The translations under genes and the position numbers were made by a program. A stretch of DNA of 64,000 nucleotides from DASXTK01 sp050744325 (GTDB lineage: Bacteria > Actinomycetota > Acidimicrobiia > Acidimicrobiales > VFJN01). The DNA is taken from positions 1 through 64,000 of the forward strand of contig JBOGHK010000064.1 in NCBI GenBank assembly GCA_050744325.1, written 5' to 3'. Positions 40,525 through 48,742 of the stretch are shown here, in pieces. Under the pieces are notes generated by a model, which was not told the origin of the DNA, ran no database searches, and saw only the letters and a list, made by a program, of their open reading frames with translations. The stretch's first letter is position 1; each line of letters starts with the position of its first letter.

Positions 40525-43392
40525 CTAGCGGTGTAGCGCCTCGAGATGCTGCCGCAGCACGAAGGGCAGGATGCCGCCGTGCTGGTAGTAGGCGGCCTCG
40601 ACCTGGGTGTCGATGCGACACACGACGGCCACGTCCACTGCGTCGGCGGTCAGCGTCAGCGAGGCGCCGAGCAGCGACGACGGGTCGCGGTCGGCCACGC
40701 CACGCACCGTGAACTGCTCGGTGCCGTCGACGCCGAGGTCGGCCCAGGTCGCGCCGTCAGCCAGCTGCAGGGGCAGGACCCCCATCCCGATGAGGTTCGA
40801 CCGGTGGATGCGTTCGAAGCTCTCGGCCACGACGGCCCGCACGCCCAGCAGGGCCGTGCCCTTCGCGGCCCAGTCGCGCGAAGACCCCGACCCGTACTCG
40901 CGGCCTGCGAGCACCACCAGGGGAACACCCTCGGCCCGGTAGCGCTCGGCGGCCTCGTAGATGGTGGTCTGCTCGCCGGACGGCTGGTGGACCGTGACCC
41001 CGCCCTCGGTGCCGGGTGCCAGGCGGTTCCGGATCCGCCGGTTGGCGAACGTGCCCCGGATCATCACCTCGTGGTTGCCCCGCCTGGCCCCGTAGGAGTT
41101 GAACGCGGATGGCCGGACACCGGCCGCGATCAGCCACCGGCCCGCCGGGCTGTCGGGATGGATGGCGCCCGCGGGTGAGATGTGGTCGGTGGTGACGCTG
41201 TCGCCGAGCACCGCCAGCGCCCGCGCCCCGTCGATGTCGGACATCGGCGGCGGGTCGACGGGCAGGCCGTCGAAGTACGGCGGTCGGCGCACGTAGGTCG
41301 ACGCGTCGTCCCACGTGTAGGCGCCCCCGGGCGGCACCGGCAGCGCCCGCCACCGTTCGTCGCCGTCGAACACCTGGCCGTAGGCCGTACGGAACATCGT
41401 CGACTCCAGGGCTGCCTCGACCACCGCGTTGACCTCGGCGGGCGGCGGCCAGACGTCGGCCAGGAGCACGGGCGTGCCGTCGACGCCGATGCCGAGCGGA
41501 TCGCGGGTCAGGTCGAGGTCCATCGTGCCTGCCAGTGCGTAGGCGACGACCAGTGGCGGAGAGGCCAGGTAGTTCATGCGTACGTCGGAATTGATGCGAC
41601 CCTCGAAGTTGCGGTTCCCCGACAGCACCGACACGAGGGCGAGCCCGTGCTCGTCTGCGGCTTCGGCGATCGGCTCGGGCAGCGGGCCGGAGTTGCCTAT
41701 ACAGGTCGTGCAGCCGTAGCCCACGAGGTTGAAGCCCAGCTTGTCGAGATAGGGCACCAGGCCGGCGCGATCGAGGTAGTCCATGACCACCTTGGACCCC
41801 GGCGCGAGCGACGTCTTGACCCACGGCTTGACGGTCAAGCCGCGTTCGACCGCGCGCCGGGCCAGCAGCGCTGCCGCCACCATGACCTGCGGATTCGACG
41901 TGTTGGTGCAGCTGGTGATGGCGGCGATCGCCACGTGGCCGTGGTCGAGCTGGAACGCCGCGCCGTCCAGAGTGACCGGGACCTCGAGCCGGGGTCGATC
42001 GCTGGGCCTGTGTGCCGGTGGCTCGGCGGCCACCCCGCCAGCGTCGTCGGCAGCCTGCTGGCGGCGGTGGTACCGGCCACCGTTGGCGATGGCTGCGGGC
42101 GGATCGCTCGCGGGGAACGAGGCGGCGTCGGCCAGGTCGTAGCCGTCGGCCGGGCGGACCGGCGTCGCCACGGGCGTACCTGTCGGGTCGGGCAGGGAGT
42201 CGACCAGTGCCTCGGCGAAGCGCTGCTTCGCCTCACGCAGCGGCACACGGTCCTGCGGGCGGGCCGGGCCGGCGATCGAGGGCTCGACGGTGGACAGGTC
42301 GAGCTCGAGGGTCTCGGAGAAGACCGGCTCACGGCTCGGGTCATGCCACAGCCCCTGCTCCTTGGCGTAGGCCTCGACCAGCGCGGCCCGGTCGTCGGAG
42401 CGCCCGGTGAACCGGAGGTAGCGCAGGGTCTCGTCGTCGATCGGGAAGATCGTCACCGTCGAGCCGTACTCGGGCGACATGTTGCCGATCGTGGCTCGGT
42501 TCTCGAGCGGGACGTTGGCGACCCCCGGCCCGTAGAACTCGACGAAGCGGCCGACCACACCGTGGGACCGCAGCAGGTTGGTGACCGTGAGGACCAGGTC
42601 GGTCGCGGTGGAACCCTCGGGGATCTCGCCGGTGAGCTTGAAGCCGACCACGTCGGGGATGAGCATCGAGATCGGCTGGCCGAGCAGCGCTGCCTCGGCC
42701 TCGATGCCGCCGACCCCCCACCCGACAACGCCGAGGCCGTTGACCATCGGCGTGTGGGAGTCGGTGCCGACCAGCGTGTCGGGGAAGGCCACGCCGTTGC
42801 GGGTTGCGACGACGGTGGCCAGGTATTCGAGGTTGACCTGGTGGCAGATGCCGGTCGCGGGCGGCACCACGCGGAACCGCCCGAACGCCTGCTGACCCCA
42901 GCGCAGGAACTGGTAGCGCTCGAGGTTGCGCTCGTACTCGAGGTCGGCGTTGCGGGTCAGCGCGTCGGCCCTGGCGAAGACGTCGACCTGCACGGAGTGG
43001 TCGATCACCAGGTCGGCGGGGATGAGCGGATCGAGCGTCTGGGGCTCGCCCCCACGGTCGGCGACCGCTTGGCGCATCGCTGCAAGGTCGACGATGGCGG
43101 GAACGCCCGTGAAGTCCTGCATGAGGACCCGAGCGGGCAGGAAGGCGATCTCGCGCTCGGCCGCCCCGACGGCCCGACCGCCGGACCAGGTGGCCAGCGC
43201 GGTGAGGTCGTCGTCGGTGACCCGGACACCGTCGTGGTGGCGGAGCATGTTCTCGAGCAGGACCTTGAGCGAGTAGGGCAGCCGGTCGATGCTGCCCACG
43301 CCCGCGTCGGACAGGGCCGGCAGCCGGTGGATGTCGTAGCGCCGGCCCCCCACGTCGAGCCGACTCAATGCGAGGTTGCGGATGGCAGGCAT
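40525..43392 (-). CDS. acn: Aconitate hydratase AcnA
   Basis: TCA-cycle isomerisation of citrate to isocitrate with a [4Fe-4S] cluster. The protein is 955 residues. Cluster ligands are visible in AAITSCTNTSNPQVM and GYGCTTCIGNSGPL. Other landmarks are VGTDSHTPMVNGLGVVGWGVGGIEAEA, FGVVGRFVEFYG-type GVVGRFVEFYGPG, SVLSGNRNFEGRI, GDSVTTDHISPAGAI, and GREYGSGSSRDWAAKGT in the swivel domain. An Ala/Pro-rich linker with basic patches (about residues 425-475) separates the halves. I chose ATG 43392, which has TACCGT 8 nt upstream, over the TTG at 43431. It may act as an iron sensor when the cluster is lost, as in other bacteria. Confidence 0.95.
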   Translation of the reverse strand: MPAIRNLALSRLDVGGRRYDIHRLPALSDAGVGSIDRLPYSLKVLLENMLRHHDGVRVTDDDLTALATWSGGRAVGAAEREIAFLPARVLMQDFTGVPAIVDLAAMRQAVADRGGEPQTLDPLIPADLVIDHSVQVDVFARADALTRNADLEYERNLERYQFLRWGQQAFGRFRVVPPATGICHQVNLEYLATVVATRNGVAFPDTLVGTDSHTPMVNGLGVVGWGVGGIEAEAALLGQPISMLIPDVVGFKLTGEIPEGSTATDLVLTVTNLLRSHGVVGRFVEFYGPGVANVPLENRATIGNMSPEYGSTVTIFPIDDETLRYLRFTGRSDDRAALVEAYAKEQGLWHDPSREPVFSETLELDLSTVEPSIAGPARPQDRVPLREAKQRFAEALVDSLPDPTGTPVATPVRPADGYDLADAASFPASDPPAAIANGGRYHRRQQAADDAGGVAAEPPAHRPSDRPRLEVPVTLDGAAFQLDHGHVAIAAITSCTNTSNPQVMVAAALLARRAVERGLTVKPWVKTSLAPGSKVVMDYLDRAGLVPYLDKLGFNLVGYGCTTCIGNSGPLPEPIAEAADEHGLALVSVLSGNRNFEGRINSDVRMNYLASPPLVVAYALAGTMDLDLTRDPLGIGVDGTPVLLADVWPPPAEVNAVVEAALESTMFRTAYGQVFDGDERWRALPVPPGGAYTWDDASTYVRRPPYFDGLPVDPPPMSDIDGARALAVLGDSVTTDHISPAGAIHPDSPAGRWLIAAGVRPSAFNSYGARRGNHEVMIRGTFANRRIRNRLAPGTEGGVTVHQPSGEQTTIYEAAERYRAEGVPLVVLAGREYGSGSSRDWAAKGTALLGVRAVVAESFERIHRSNLIGMGVLPLQLADGATWADLGVDGTEQFTVRGVADRDPSSLLGASLTLTADAVDVAVVCRIDTQVEAAYYQHGGILPFVLRQHLEALHR

Positions 43393-43400
43393 AGGCCTCG

Positions 43401-43406
43401 ACGGTA
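43401..43406 (-). promoter_or_regulatory. -10 box TACCGT of the aconitase gene
   Basis: TACCGT on the minus strand is 8 nt before ATG 43392, with a TTGTCA hexamer 19 nt further upstream as a possible -35. Confidence 0.5.
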
Positions 43407-43454
43407 CCCCGATCGCAGTCCGATATGACAAATCAGAAAACCAGCCGAAAAGGG

Positions 43455-43484
43455 TTGATACATGCTACGAACGGCACCTAGGGT
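43455..43484 (+). promoter_or_regulatory. Promoter TTGATA-18-TAGGGT of the Uma2-family gene
   Basis: Recognisable -35 TTGATA (43455-43460) and -10 TAGGGT (43479-43484), with the ATG 6 nt later. The surrounding 43,420-43,490 stretch is clearly AT-richer than the rest of the window. Confidence 0.6.
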
Positions 43485-43490
43485 GACATC

Positions 43491-44126
43491 ATGGCGTTTG
43501 CAACCCGTCACGTGCCTCAGCTCGATCTCTTCGCCACCAATTGGCTGCGCGATCACGGCCTCACGCCGACCGACCTGCTGAAGGTCACGAACGCCGACCA
43601 GTTCCTGGCCCTGGGCTCACGGTTGCCTCCCACCGCACAGCTGATCGATGGAGAGGTCGTGGTCCAGAACTCCCTCACACTCCGGCATCAACATGCCGTG
43701 AAGATGCTGGTACGGCGGATCGACGAATGGATCGAGGCGGCACCGGGGCGGGGCCAGGTCGGATTGTCGATCAACACCAAGGTCGACGGTCGCAACGTCT
43801 ACACCCCCGACGTGTGGTGGTACTGCGAGTTCCGCAAGCCGGGGCTCGACGGCTCACTGCTCGAACATCAGCCCGACCTGGTGGTCGAGGTCCTCTCGCC
43901 GTCGACCCGGCGCTACGACCTCGGCGCCAAGCGTGTCCGCTACCAGCAGCGAGGAGTGGTCGAGTACTGGACCGTCGACCCTAGGAAGCGCTGTGCGCTG
44001 ATCTGGCGGCGATCGAAGCCCGGCGCCGACGACTTCGATCTCCGATTCGAGCTCACCGAGGGCGACGGCCTTGCCTCGCCTCTCCTTCCCGGCTTCCAGG
44101 CCCCCCTCGGCGACGTGATCGGCTGA
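43491..44126 (+). CDS. Uma2-family (DUF820) PD-(D/E)XK nuclease-fold protein
   Basis: Putative restriction-endonuclease-fold protein of 211 residues; the cellular role of the family is not established. The core shows the nuclease-like set: RNVYTPDVWWYC, PDLVVEVLSPSTRRYDLGAKRVRYQQRGVVEYWTVDP (Asp, Glu and following Lys/Gln of the PD-(D/E)XK arrangement), and the C-terminal LTEGDGLASPLLPGFQAPL typical of Uma2. Such genes are abundant in cyanobacteria and some actinobacteria and often spread horizontally. It is leaderless behind a good promoter and convergent with the YbaN-like gene. Confidence 0.88.
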   Translation: MAFATRHVPQLDLFATNWLRDHGLTPTDLLKVTNADQFLALGSRLPPTAQLIDGEVVVQNSLTLRHQHAVKMLVRRIDEWIEAAPGRGQVGLSINTKVDGRNVYTPDVWWYCEFRKPGLDGSLLEHQPDLVVEVLSPSTRRYDLGAKRVRYQQRGVVEYWTVDPRKRCALIWRRSKPGADDFDLRFELTEGDGLASPLLPGFQAPLGDVIG

Positions 44127-44130
44127 CCGA

Positions 44131-44556
44131 TCAGCGCGCCGACGTCTGCCGGCCGGCCATCGACCCCTCCACGGATGCACGCTCGGCGACGACGGTCTCG
44201 CGCGTCGGCACCCGCCAGCCGACATACCACGCGCCGACCAGGCCAGCACCCAGGACCAGAACGGCGAAGAGCCACGACCCTGCCGCCAGCGAGCTGACGG
44301 CACATGCCGTCAGCATCATCGCGATGGCAACCACCTTGGCTCGTCGGGGCATCCCGAGACCGGCCCGATGGTCCCGCACCAACGGCCCGACCTTCGGCAG
44401 GTGGAGCACCCACGCCTCGAAACGAGGGCTCGAACGCGCGAAGCACGCCGCAGCCAACACGAAGAACCCGGTCGTCGGCAGCCCTGGCACCACGATGCCG
44501 ACGGTGCCGAGACCGACAGCCAGCCACCCGAACGCGAACCATGCCAGCCGCCGCAC
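44131..44556 (-). CDS. YbaN-family (DUF454) inner-membrane protein
   Basis: A 141-residue protein with three or four transmembrane segments. The DUF454 signature is WLAVGLGTVGIVVPGLPTTGFFVLAAACFARSSPRFEAWVL, followed by HLPKVGPLVRDHRAGLGMPRRAKVVAIAMM. The C-terminal tail is hydrophilic. Its function is unknown in all bacteria. The GTG at 44556 has TAGGGG 6 nt upstream, but the gene also lies only 9 nt downstream of another small membrane-protein gene, so both may be on one transcript. Confidence 0.85.
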   Translation of the reverse strand: MRRLAWFAFGWLAVGLGTVGIVVPGLPTTGFFVLAAACFARSSPRFEAWVLHLPKVGPLVRDHRAGLGMPRRAKVVAIAMMLTACAVSSLAAGSWLFAVLVLGAGLVGAWYVGWRVPTRETVVAERASVEGSMAGRQTSAR

Positions 44557-44565
44557 CGCGTACCC

Positions 44566-44928
44566 CTAACCGACCAGGTCGATCAGATCCTGCACCATCA
44601 GCACCACCAGCAGGCCCATCACCGCGACAGCGATCGCGGTGTATGCCCAACGCCAGCGGTGCCGGGCCGCATGGAAGCGACGGATCGTCAGGATGTTCGC
44701 GGCGATCGCGACCAAGCCGATGACGATGCCGATCCCTGGGCCGACCTCGGTCGCGATGCCGAACGCCGGCGCGAGGAACGGCAACACGACGTAGGTAAGG
44801 AGGCACCGGCTGGCCGAGACCAGCATCGAGGTCGAGAAGGCCCGCCGAGCCGCAGCCTCGCGTTCGACACCCTCGATCTGGATGGCCTGGCCGGTCGCCG
44901 AGCCTTGTGCGGTCGCCACACCTTCCAC
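44566..44928 (-). CDS. Small membrane protein of unknown function
   Basis: Unrecognised 120-residue protein with three predicted transmembrane segments: FSTSMLVSASRCLLTYVVLPFLAPAF, GIGIVIGLVAIAANILTI and WAYTAIAVAVMGLLVVLMVQDLIDLV. The motif AANILTIRRFHAARHRWRWAYT, with its basic loop, is the most distinctive part. The frame runs to 44994, but GTG 44928 has TACCGT exactly 8 nt upstream and removes an unlikely Cys/Pro-rich leader. It is followed by the YbaN gene and divergent from the CAP lipoprotein gene. Confidence 0.7.
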   Translation of the reverse strand: MEGVATAQGSATGQAIQIEGVEREAAARRAFSTSMLVSASRCLLTYVVLPFLAPAFGIATEVGPGIGIVIGLVAIAANILTIRRFHAARHRWRWAYTAIAVAVMGLLVVLMVQDLIDLVG

Positions 44929-44936
44929 GGCTCGTA

Positions 44937-44942
44937 ACGGTA
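44937..44942 (-). promoter_or_regulatory. -10 box TACCGT of the small membrane-protein gene
   Basis: TACCGT on the minus strand is 8 nt before GTG 44928 and decided that start. Confidence 0.45.
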
Positions 44943-44995
44943 GGCCGGGCGGTGACTGATCGGTCAAGCACAGCGCGCACGCCGACTCCGCCAAC

Positions 44996-45001
44996 TACGG
45001 T
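44996..45001 (+). promoter_or_regulatory. -10 box TACGGT of the CAP lipoprotein gene
   Basis: TACGGT is 8 nt before GTG 45010. Confidence 0.5.
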
Positions 45002-45009
45002 CGCGGTCC

Positions 45010-45648
45010 GTGGGCGGTCGTTGGTGGCGCGCTGCTGCGGTGACGCTCTCGCTGCTGGGGATCACGTCGGTGACGGCGTGTGGCGACGAGATGCGGGTCG
45101 TCGCGCCCGTCGACCCGGTCGCCTCGACGACGTCCGTGCCCGGATCAGCCGCGGTCGCCGCCGGGCAGGTGGCCACGACGACCACGGTCCCCGCCACCAC
45201 GACGACGACCGAGGTCCCGCCGACCACCGAAACGCCGACCACCGAGCCCCCACCCGAGACCACCCCGCCGGATCCGAACCAGCCGTACGAGGGGCCCGAG
45301 GCGGATTCGCTGGCGTTCGTCAACGAGCGGCGGGCCGAGAACGGACGCGACGCCCTGGAGGTCGACACCGACCTGACGGCGATGGCCGAGCAGTGGGCCG
45401 CGCAGATCGCTGCCGACCAGGATCTACGGCACAACCCGAACCTCGGCGAACAGGCTCCCGACGACTACACGGCGGTCGGCGAGAACGTCGGCTACGCCTG
45501 GTCGTCGTCGGCCATCGACGACGGCTGGTGGGACAGCGACGGCCACCGCGAGAACATCCTGCGCGAGTCGTTCGACGCCATCGGCATCGCATTCGTGGTC
45601 GACGGGGAAGGCACCGTCTGGGGTGTTCAGGTCTTCGCGGGTGGCTGA
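45010..45648 (+). CDS. Secreted CAP/SCP-domain lipoprotein
   Basis: Extracytoplasmic protein of 212 residues. The N-terminus WWRAAAVTLSLLGITSVTACGD is a lipoprotein signal with lipobox VTAC, so the Cys near residue 24 should be lipidated. A Thr/Pro-rich spacer (about 40-95) follows, then a compact CAP domain: SLAFVNERRAENGRDALEVDTDLTAMAEQWAAQIA, LRHNPNL, VGENVGYAWSSSAIDDGWWDSDGHRENIL and GIAFVVDGEGTVWGVQVFAG. The HRENIL and ENVGY signatures are intact. The biological role of bacterial CAP proteins is poorly known. The gene ends 67 nt before the CNNM-type gene. Confidence 0.92.
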   Translation: MGGRWWRAAAVTLSLLGITSVTACGDEMRVVAPVDPVASTTSVPGSAAVAAGQVATTTTVPATTTTTEVPPTTETPTTEPPPETTPPDPNQPYEGPEADSLAFVNERRAENGRDALEVDTDLTAMAEQWAAQIAADQDLRHNPNLGEQAPDDYTAVGENVGYAWSSSAIDDGWWDSDGHRENILRESFDAIGIAFVVDGEGTVWGVQVFAGG

Positions 45649-45652
45649 CCGG

Positions 45653-45658
45653 TACCCT
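45653..45658 (+). promoter_or_regulatory. -10 box TACCCT upstream of the CNNM/CorC gene
   Basis: TACCCT lies 57 nt before ATG 45716, which in contrast to many neighbours has a ribosome site (GAGGAG at about 45700), so this mRNA would have a leader. Confidence 0.4.
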
Positions 45659-45715
45659 TCGACGCGCGTGACAGCGAAGCGAAACCCACGGCGCGGGTAG
45701 AGGAGCAGGCGACAA

Positions 45716-47053
45716 ATGGATGGCCTATGGCCCCAGGTGGGGCTGGTCGTCGTGTTGGTGTTGTTGAATGCCGCGTTTGCTGGGTCGGAGCTGGCGCTGG
45801 TCTCGCTGCGCGAGGGCCAGCTGCGGCGACTGGAGCAACGGTCGTCGACCGGCGCCGTGCTCGCCCGCCTGGCTCGTGAGCCCAACCGATTCATGGCGAC
45901 GATCCAGGTGGGCATCACGCTGGCCGGGTTCCTGGCATCCGCGTCGGCGGCCGTGTCGTTGTCCGAGCCGTTGGAGGAGCGTCTCGACGGCGCCCTCGGT
46001 GGAATGAGCCGGGGCGCGTCGATCGTGCTGGTGACCCTGGTGCTGTCGTACTTCACGCTGGTGCTCGGCGAGCTGGTCCCCAAGCGCATCGCCATGCAAC
46101 GGGCCGAGCGCTGGGGCCTGGTCGTGGCGCGTCCACTGTCGGCGATATCGCAGATGACGCGACCAGTGGTGTGGCTGTTGTCGCGGTCCACCGACATCGC
46201 GGTGCGGCTCCTGGGAGGCGATCCGAACCGGGGCCGCGAGCCCGTCACCGAAGAGGAGCTGCGCGACCTGGTCGCCTCGCATCGCAACTTCAGCCCGCAG
46301 CAGCGCATGATCATCGAAGGGGCCTTCGAGATCTCCCAGCGCACCCTCCACGAGGTGCTGCGGCCCCGGCCGGACGTATTCGTGGTCGACGCCGCAGCGC
46401 CGTGTGGCGAGGCGCAGGCGGCGCTGGCGGCCTCGGGCCACTCCCGGGCGCCGGTGGTGACCACCGGTTCGTTGGACGACGTCATCGGCATCGTCCACCT
46501 GCGCGATCTGCTCTCGTCGGAGGCCGGCTGCACGGCTGGCGCCCAGTCGACACCGGCGACGATCTTCCCCGAGAGCCTCGGGGCCCTCGACGCGCTGCGC
46601 CAGATGCAGGTCACCCGGGTGCAGATGGCGGTGGTCGTCAACGAGCACGGCGGCGCCGAAGGCATCATCACCGTCGAGGACCTGATCGAGGAGCTGGTCG
46701 GCGAGATCTACGACGAGACCGACCGCGACGTGCTGATGGTGCGCCGCGAGCCCGACGGCTCGATGGTCCTGCCCGGTCGGTTCCCGGCACACGACCTGCC
46801 CGATCTCGGCATCGAGGTGCCCGAGGGCCAGTACGCCACCGTGGCGGGGTTCCTGCTGTGGCAATTGCAGCGCATCCCGGACCGGCCCGGCGACGTGGTG
46901 GACGTCGGTCAGTGGCGGATGACGATCACCGCCGTGGACGACCGGGCCATCACCGAGATCCGCGTCTCGCGGGCGTCGTCAGCCGATGCCGGAACGCCAG
47001 TGGACCCCGACCTGGTCACCAGGACCGTCGACGCCGACTCGTCGAGTCAGTAG
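45716..47053 (+). CDS. CNNM/CorC-family (hemolysin-related) membrane protein with CBS domains
   Basis: A 445-residue protein of the CNNM/CorB type, linked to Mg2+ or Co2+ transport or homeostasis. Order: DUF21 membrane domain (about 1-190; LNAAFAGSELALVSLREGQLRRLE, IQVGITLAGFLASASAA, VLGELVPKRIAMQRAE), paired CBS domains (about 205-330; RPDVFVVDAAAPCGEAQAALAASGHSRAPVV, MAVVVNEHGGAEGIITVEDLIEELVGEIYDE), and the C-terminal CorC_HlyC transporter-associated domain (LPGRFPAHDLPDLGIEVPEGQYATVAGFLLWQLQRIP). It overlaps the 3' end of the convergent Gfo/Idh gene by 7 nt. Confidence 0.93.
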   Translation: MDGLWPQVGLVVVLVLLNAAFAGSELALVSLREGQLRRLEQRSSTGAVLARLAREPNRFMATIQVGITLAGFLASASAAVSLSEPLEERLDGALGGMSRGASIVLVTLVLSYFTLVLGELVPKRIAMQRAERWGLVVARPLSAISQMTRPVVWLLSRSTDIAVRLLGGDPNRGREPVTEEELRDLVASHRNFSPQQRMIIEGAFEISQRTLHEVLRPRPDVFVVDAAAPCGEAQAALAASGHSRAPVVTTGSLDDVIGIVHLRDLLSSEAGCTAGAQSTPATIFPESLGALDALRQMQVTRVQMAVVVNEHGGAEGIITVEDLIEELVGEIYDETDRDVLMVRREPDGSMVLPGRFPAHDLPDLGIEVPEGQYATVAGFLLWQLQRIPDRPGDVVDVGQWRMTITAVDDRAITEIRVSRASSADAGTPVDPDLVTRTVDADSSSQ

Positions 47054-48516
47054 TCGCCTTCGACCAGCGGGGGGTTGCCCTGGCGTTCTTCGGCGCTGGC
47101 CTGGAGTAGCAGCGAGAGGAGCCGACAGGTGTGGCTGTAGCGCTGCAGCGAGGTCGCCGGTGGCTCGCCGTGCAGGAACTCCTCCAGCATCTGCCGCTGC
47201 CCCCGCTCGAGCGTGCAGCGGTCGTCGTCCTGACCCCCCGGATAGTGCAGCTGGTCGGCCAGCTCGCGGCCACGCAGCCGCTCGAACGCCGGGCCACCGA
47301 GAGGCTTCGACTTGTCGCCGATGAGGTCGTGGTTGCGAAAGACGTACACGTCCTCGTGGTCCCAGTTCCCGGGCTCGGCGGGATCGTCGACACCTACCTC
47401 CTTGCGGAACCGCCGCTCGTAGGACTCGTAGCTGTGGAGCTGGACGGTGAGAAGCGGGCCGACGCTGACGCTGAGCTGTGAGTGCCGGATCCGTCCGTTG
47501 CCGATGTTCACGTTGGCGGGCGTACCGGCCCAGGCCCGGCGTGAGACGGTGGTGTCGACCAGGCGAATGGTCCCCGAGGTCACGACGTGGCCGTCGCGCA
47601 TGAGGTGGATGACCGAGCAGGACTCGGTCTCGCCGTAGTCCTTGAAGCCCGATTCCGGGTGAGCGGCGAAGAAGTCTCCGAAGGTGTCCTCGCCGAAGAA
47701 CTTCGCGTAGCCAGCCTGACCGAGCTGGAACAGGAGGTCGTCGGGTTGCTGGGTCTGCTGGACCAGCCGTACGTGATCCGGTGTGCGATCGTCGAGCCAT
47801 TCGTTGGACTGGCAGAACCACGCGAACAGGTCGACGTAGTGATAGCCCGAGTGCAGCAGCTTGCCATAGCCGTACTTGTGGGGGTGGTCCTCGCGGGACT
47901 CGAACTCGGGCGGCATGTTCCAGTGACCGTTGCCGTGGTGCACGTCGATGTGGGTGACAGGGACCTGGCACTCCTGCACCGCCATGTCGAGCAGGATCTT
48001 GATGTAGCGGAACGCCGGGTCGTAGCGCCGTTGGCAGTGCAGGGTGAACCGCACGGCGGGATGCTGCTCGCTGAGCTTCAGGAGCTCCTCGTAGTCCGCG
48101 TAGACCTTGCGCGCCTGCGCTGGATCGACCGAGGCGTTCAGCGGGGCCGTGAGTGGCTTGTCGACCATGACGTCGATCTCGGTGCGCAAGAAGTACTTGG
48201 CGTACGACTTGTGGGCCTTCGGCTCGGTCGAGACGATGGCCTGGTCGACACCCAACTCGCGGAGTCGGGCCGTCAGCGGGACCGACACCGCATCCGGCAG
48301 ATCCTCGGCGTCGCGATGCCGGTCGTCGACCAGAAACACCTCAGGCACCGGATCGAGGTGGTGTTGCGCGATCTCGGCACGCACGGCTGCCTCACGCGAG
48401 GCGATGTCGACGACCAGGACCAGCGGAGCGTTCAGCTCGCTGAGGAGTGGCAGGTAGAAGTCGCGCGCGTGGTTGCCACAACCGACGAGCACCACGCCTT
48501 GACTAGTGGCCATCAT
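47047..48516 (-). CDS. Gfo/Idh/MocA-family oxidoreductase
   Basis: NAD(P)-dependent oxidoreductase of 489 residues acting on a sugar, cyclitol or derivative. The Rossmann domain starts VVLVGCGNHARDFYLPLL (GxGxxxR-type loop), then EPKAHKSYAKYFLRTEIDVMVDKPLT with DKP in place of the usual EKP. The C-terminal part (HCQRRYDPAFRYIKILLDMAVQ, THIDVHHGNGHWNMPPEF, SGYHYVDLFAWF) holds the conserved His-containing helix, but the protein is about 120 residues longer than typical members. AAGG about 7 nt upstream serves ATG 48516. It neighbours the luciferase-family oxidoreductase and the SARP-PfkB fusion, hinting at a sugar-linked process. Confidence 0.9.
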   Translation of the reverse strand: MMATSQGVVLVGCGNHARDFYLPLLSELNAPLVLVVDIASREAAVRAEIAQHHLDPVPEVFLVDDRHRDAEDLPDAVSVPLTARLRELGVDQAIVSTEPKAHKSYAKYFLRTEIDVMVDKPLTAPLNASVDPAQARKVYADYEELLKLSEQHPAVRFTLHCQRRYDPAFRYIKILLDMAVQECQVPVTHIDVHHGNGHWNMPPEFESREDHPHKYGYGKLLHSGYHYVDLFAWFCQSNEWLDDRTPDHVRLVQQTQQPDDLLFQLGQAGYAKFFGEDTFGDFFAAHPESGFKDYGETESCSVIHLMRDGHVVTSGTIRLVDTTVSRRAWAGTPANVNIGNGRIRHSQLSVSVGPLLTVQLHSYESYERRFRKEVGVDDPAEPGNWDHEDVYVFRNHDLIGDKSKPLGGPAFERLRGRELADQLHYPGGQDDDRCTLERGQRQMLEEFLHGEPPATSLQRYSHTCRLLSLLLQASAEERQGNPPLVEGDY

Positions 48517-48696
48517 TGCCCGCCTTGATAATCACTGTGCGTAGTCAGAACGCGGATAGGCACGTTGCCGCCTGCGGGCACACGGGCCACCAATGCACGG
48601 ACCTCGTCGTCCAAGGGCGGAGACAGTACCGCAGTCGACAGGGCCGGGCCGTCAATCCGATGGGTGGGAATCCGATTTCGACGGACCCCGTGGGAC

Positions 48697-48702
48697 TACA
48701 TT
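48697..48702 (+). promoter_or_regulatory. Possible -10 TACATT of the luciferase-family gene
   Basis: TACATT lies 40 nt before ATG 48743 in the 226-nt gap between two divergent genes. No convincing -35 or operator is visible in the rest of the gap. Confidence 0.3.
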
Positions 48703-48742
48703 CCGCAGCGACCGCGCCAGACACCGCCGGGCGCACGAGACG

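Noticed and set aside
38594..40528. 644-codon plus-strand frame opposite the MMPL gene
   Set aside because: His/Glu/Asp/Gln-rich antisense shadow of a membrane protein; no motif or start signal.
41182..43428. Long plus-strand frame opposite aconitase (748 codons)
   Set aside because: Shadow: composition biased to Arg/Gly/Val/His with no domain; aconitase motifs are on the minus strand.
43491..44126. Uma2-family gene as part of a defence island
   Set aside because: No restriction, toxin-antitoxin or phage genes surround it; neighbours are aconitase and small membrane proteins.
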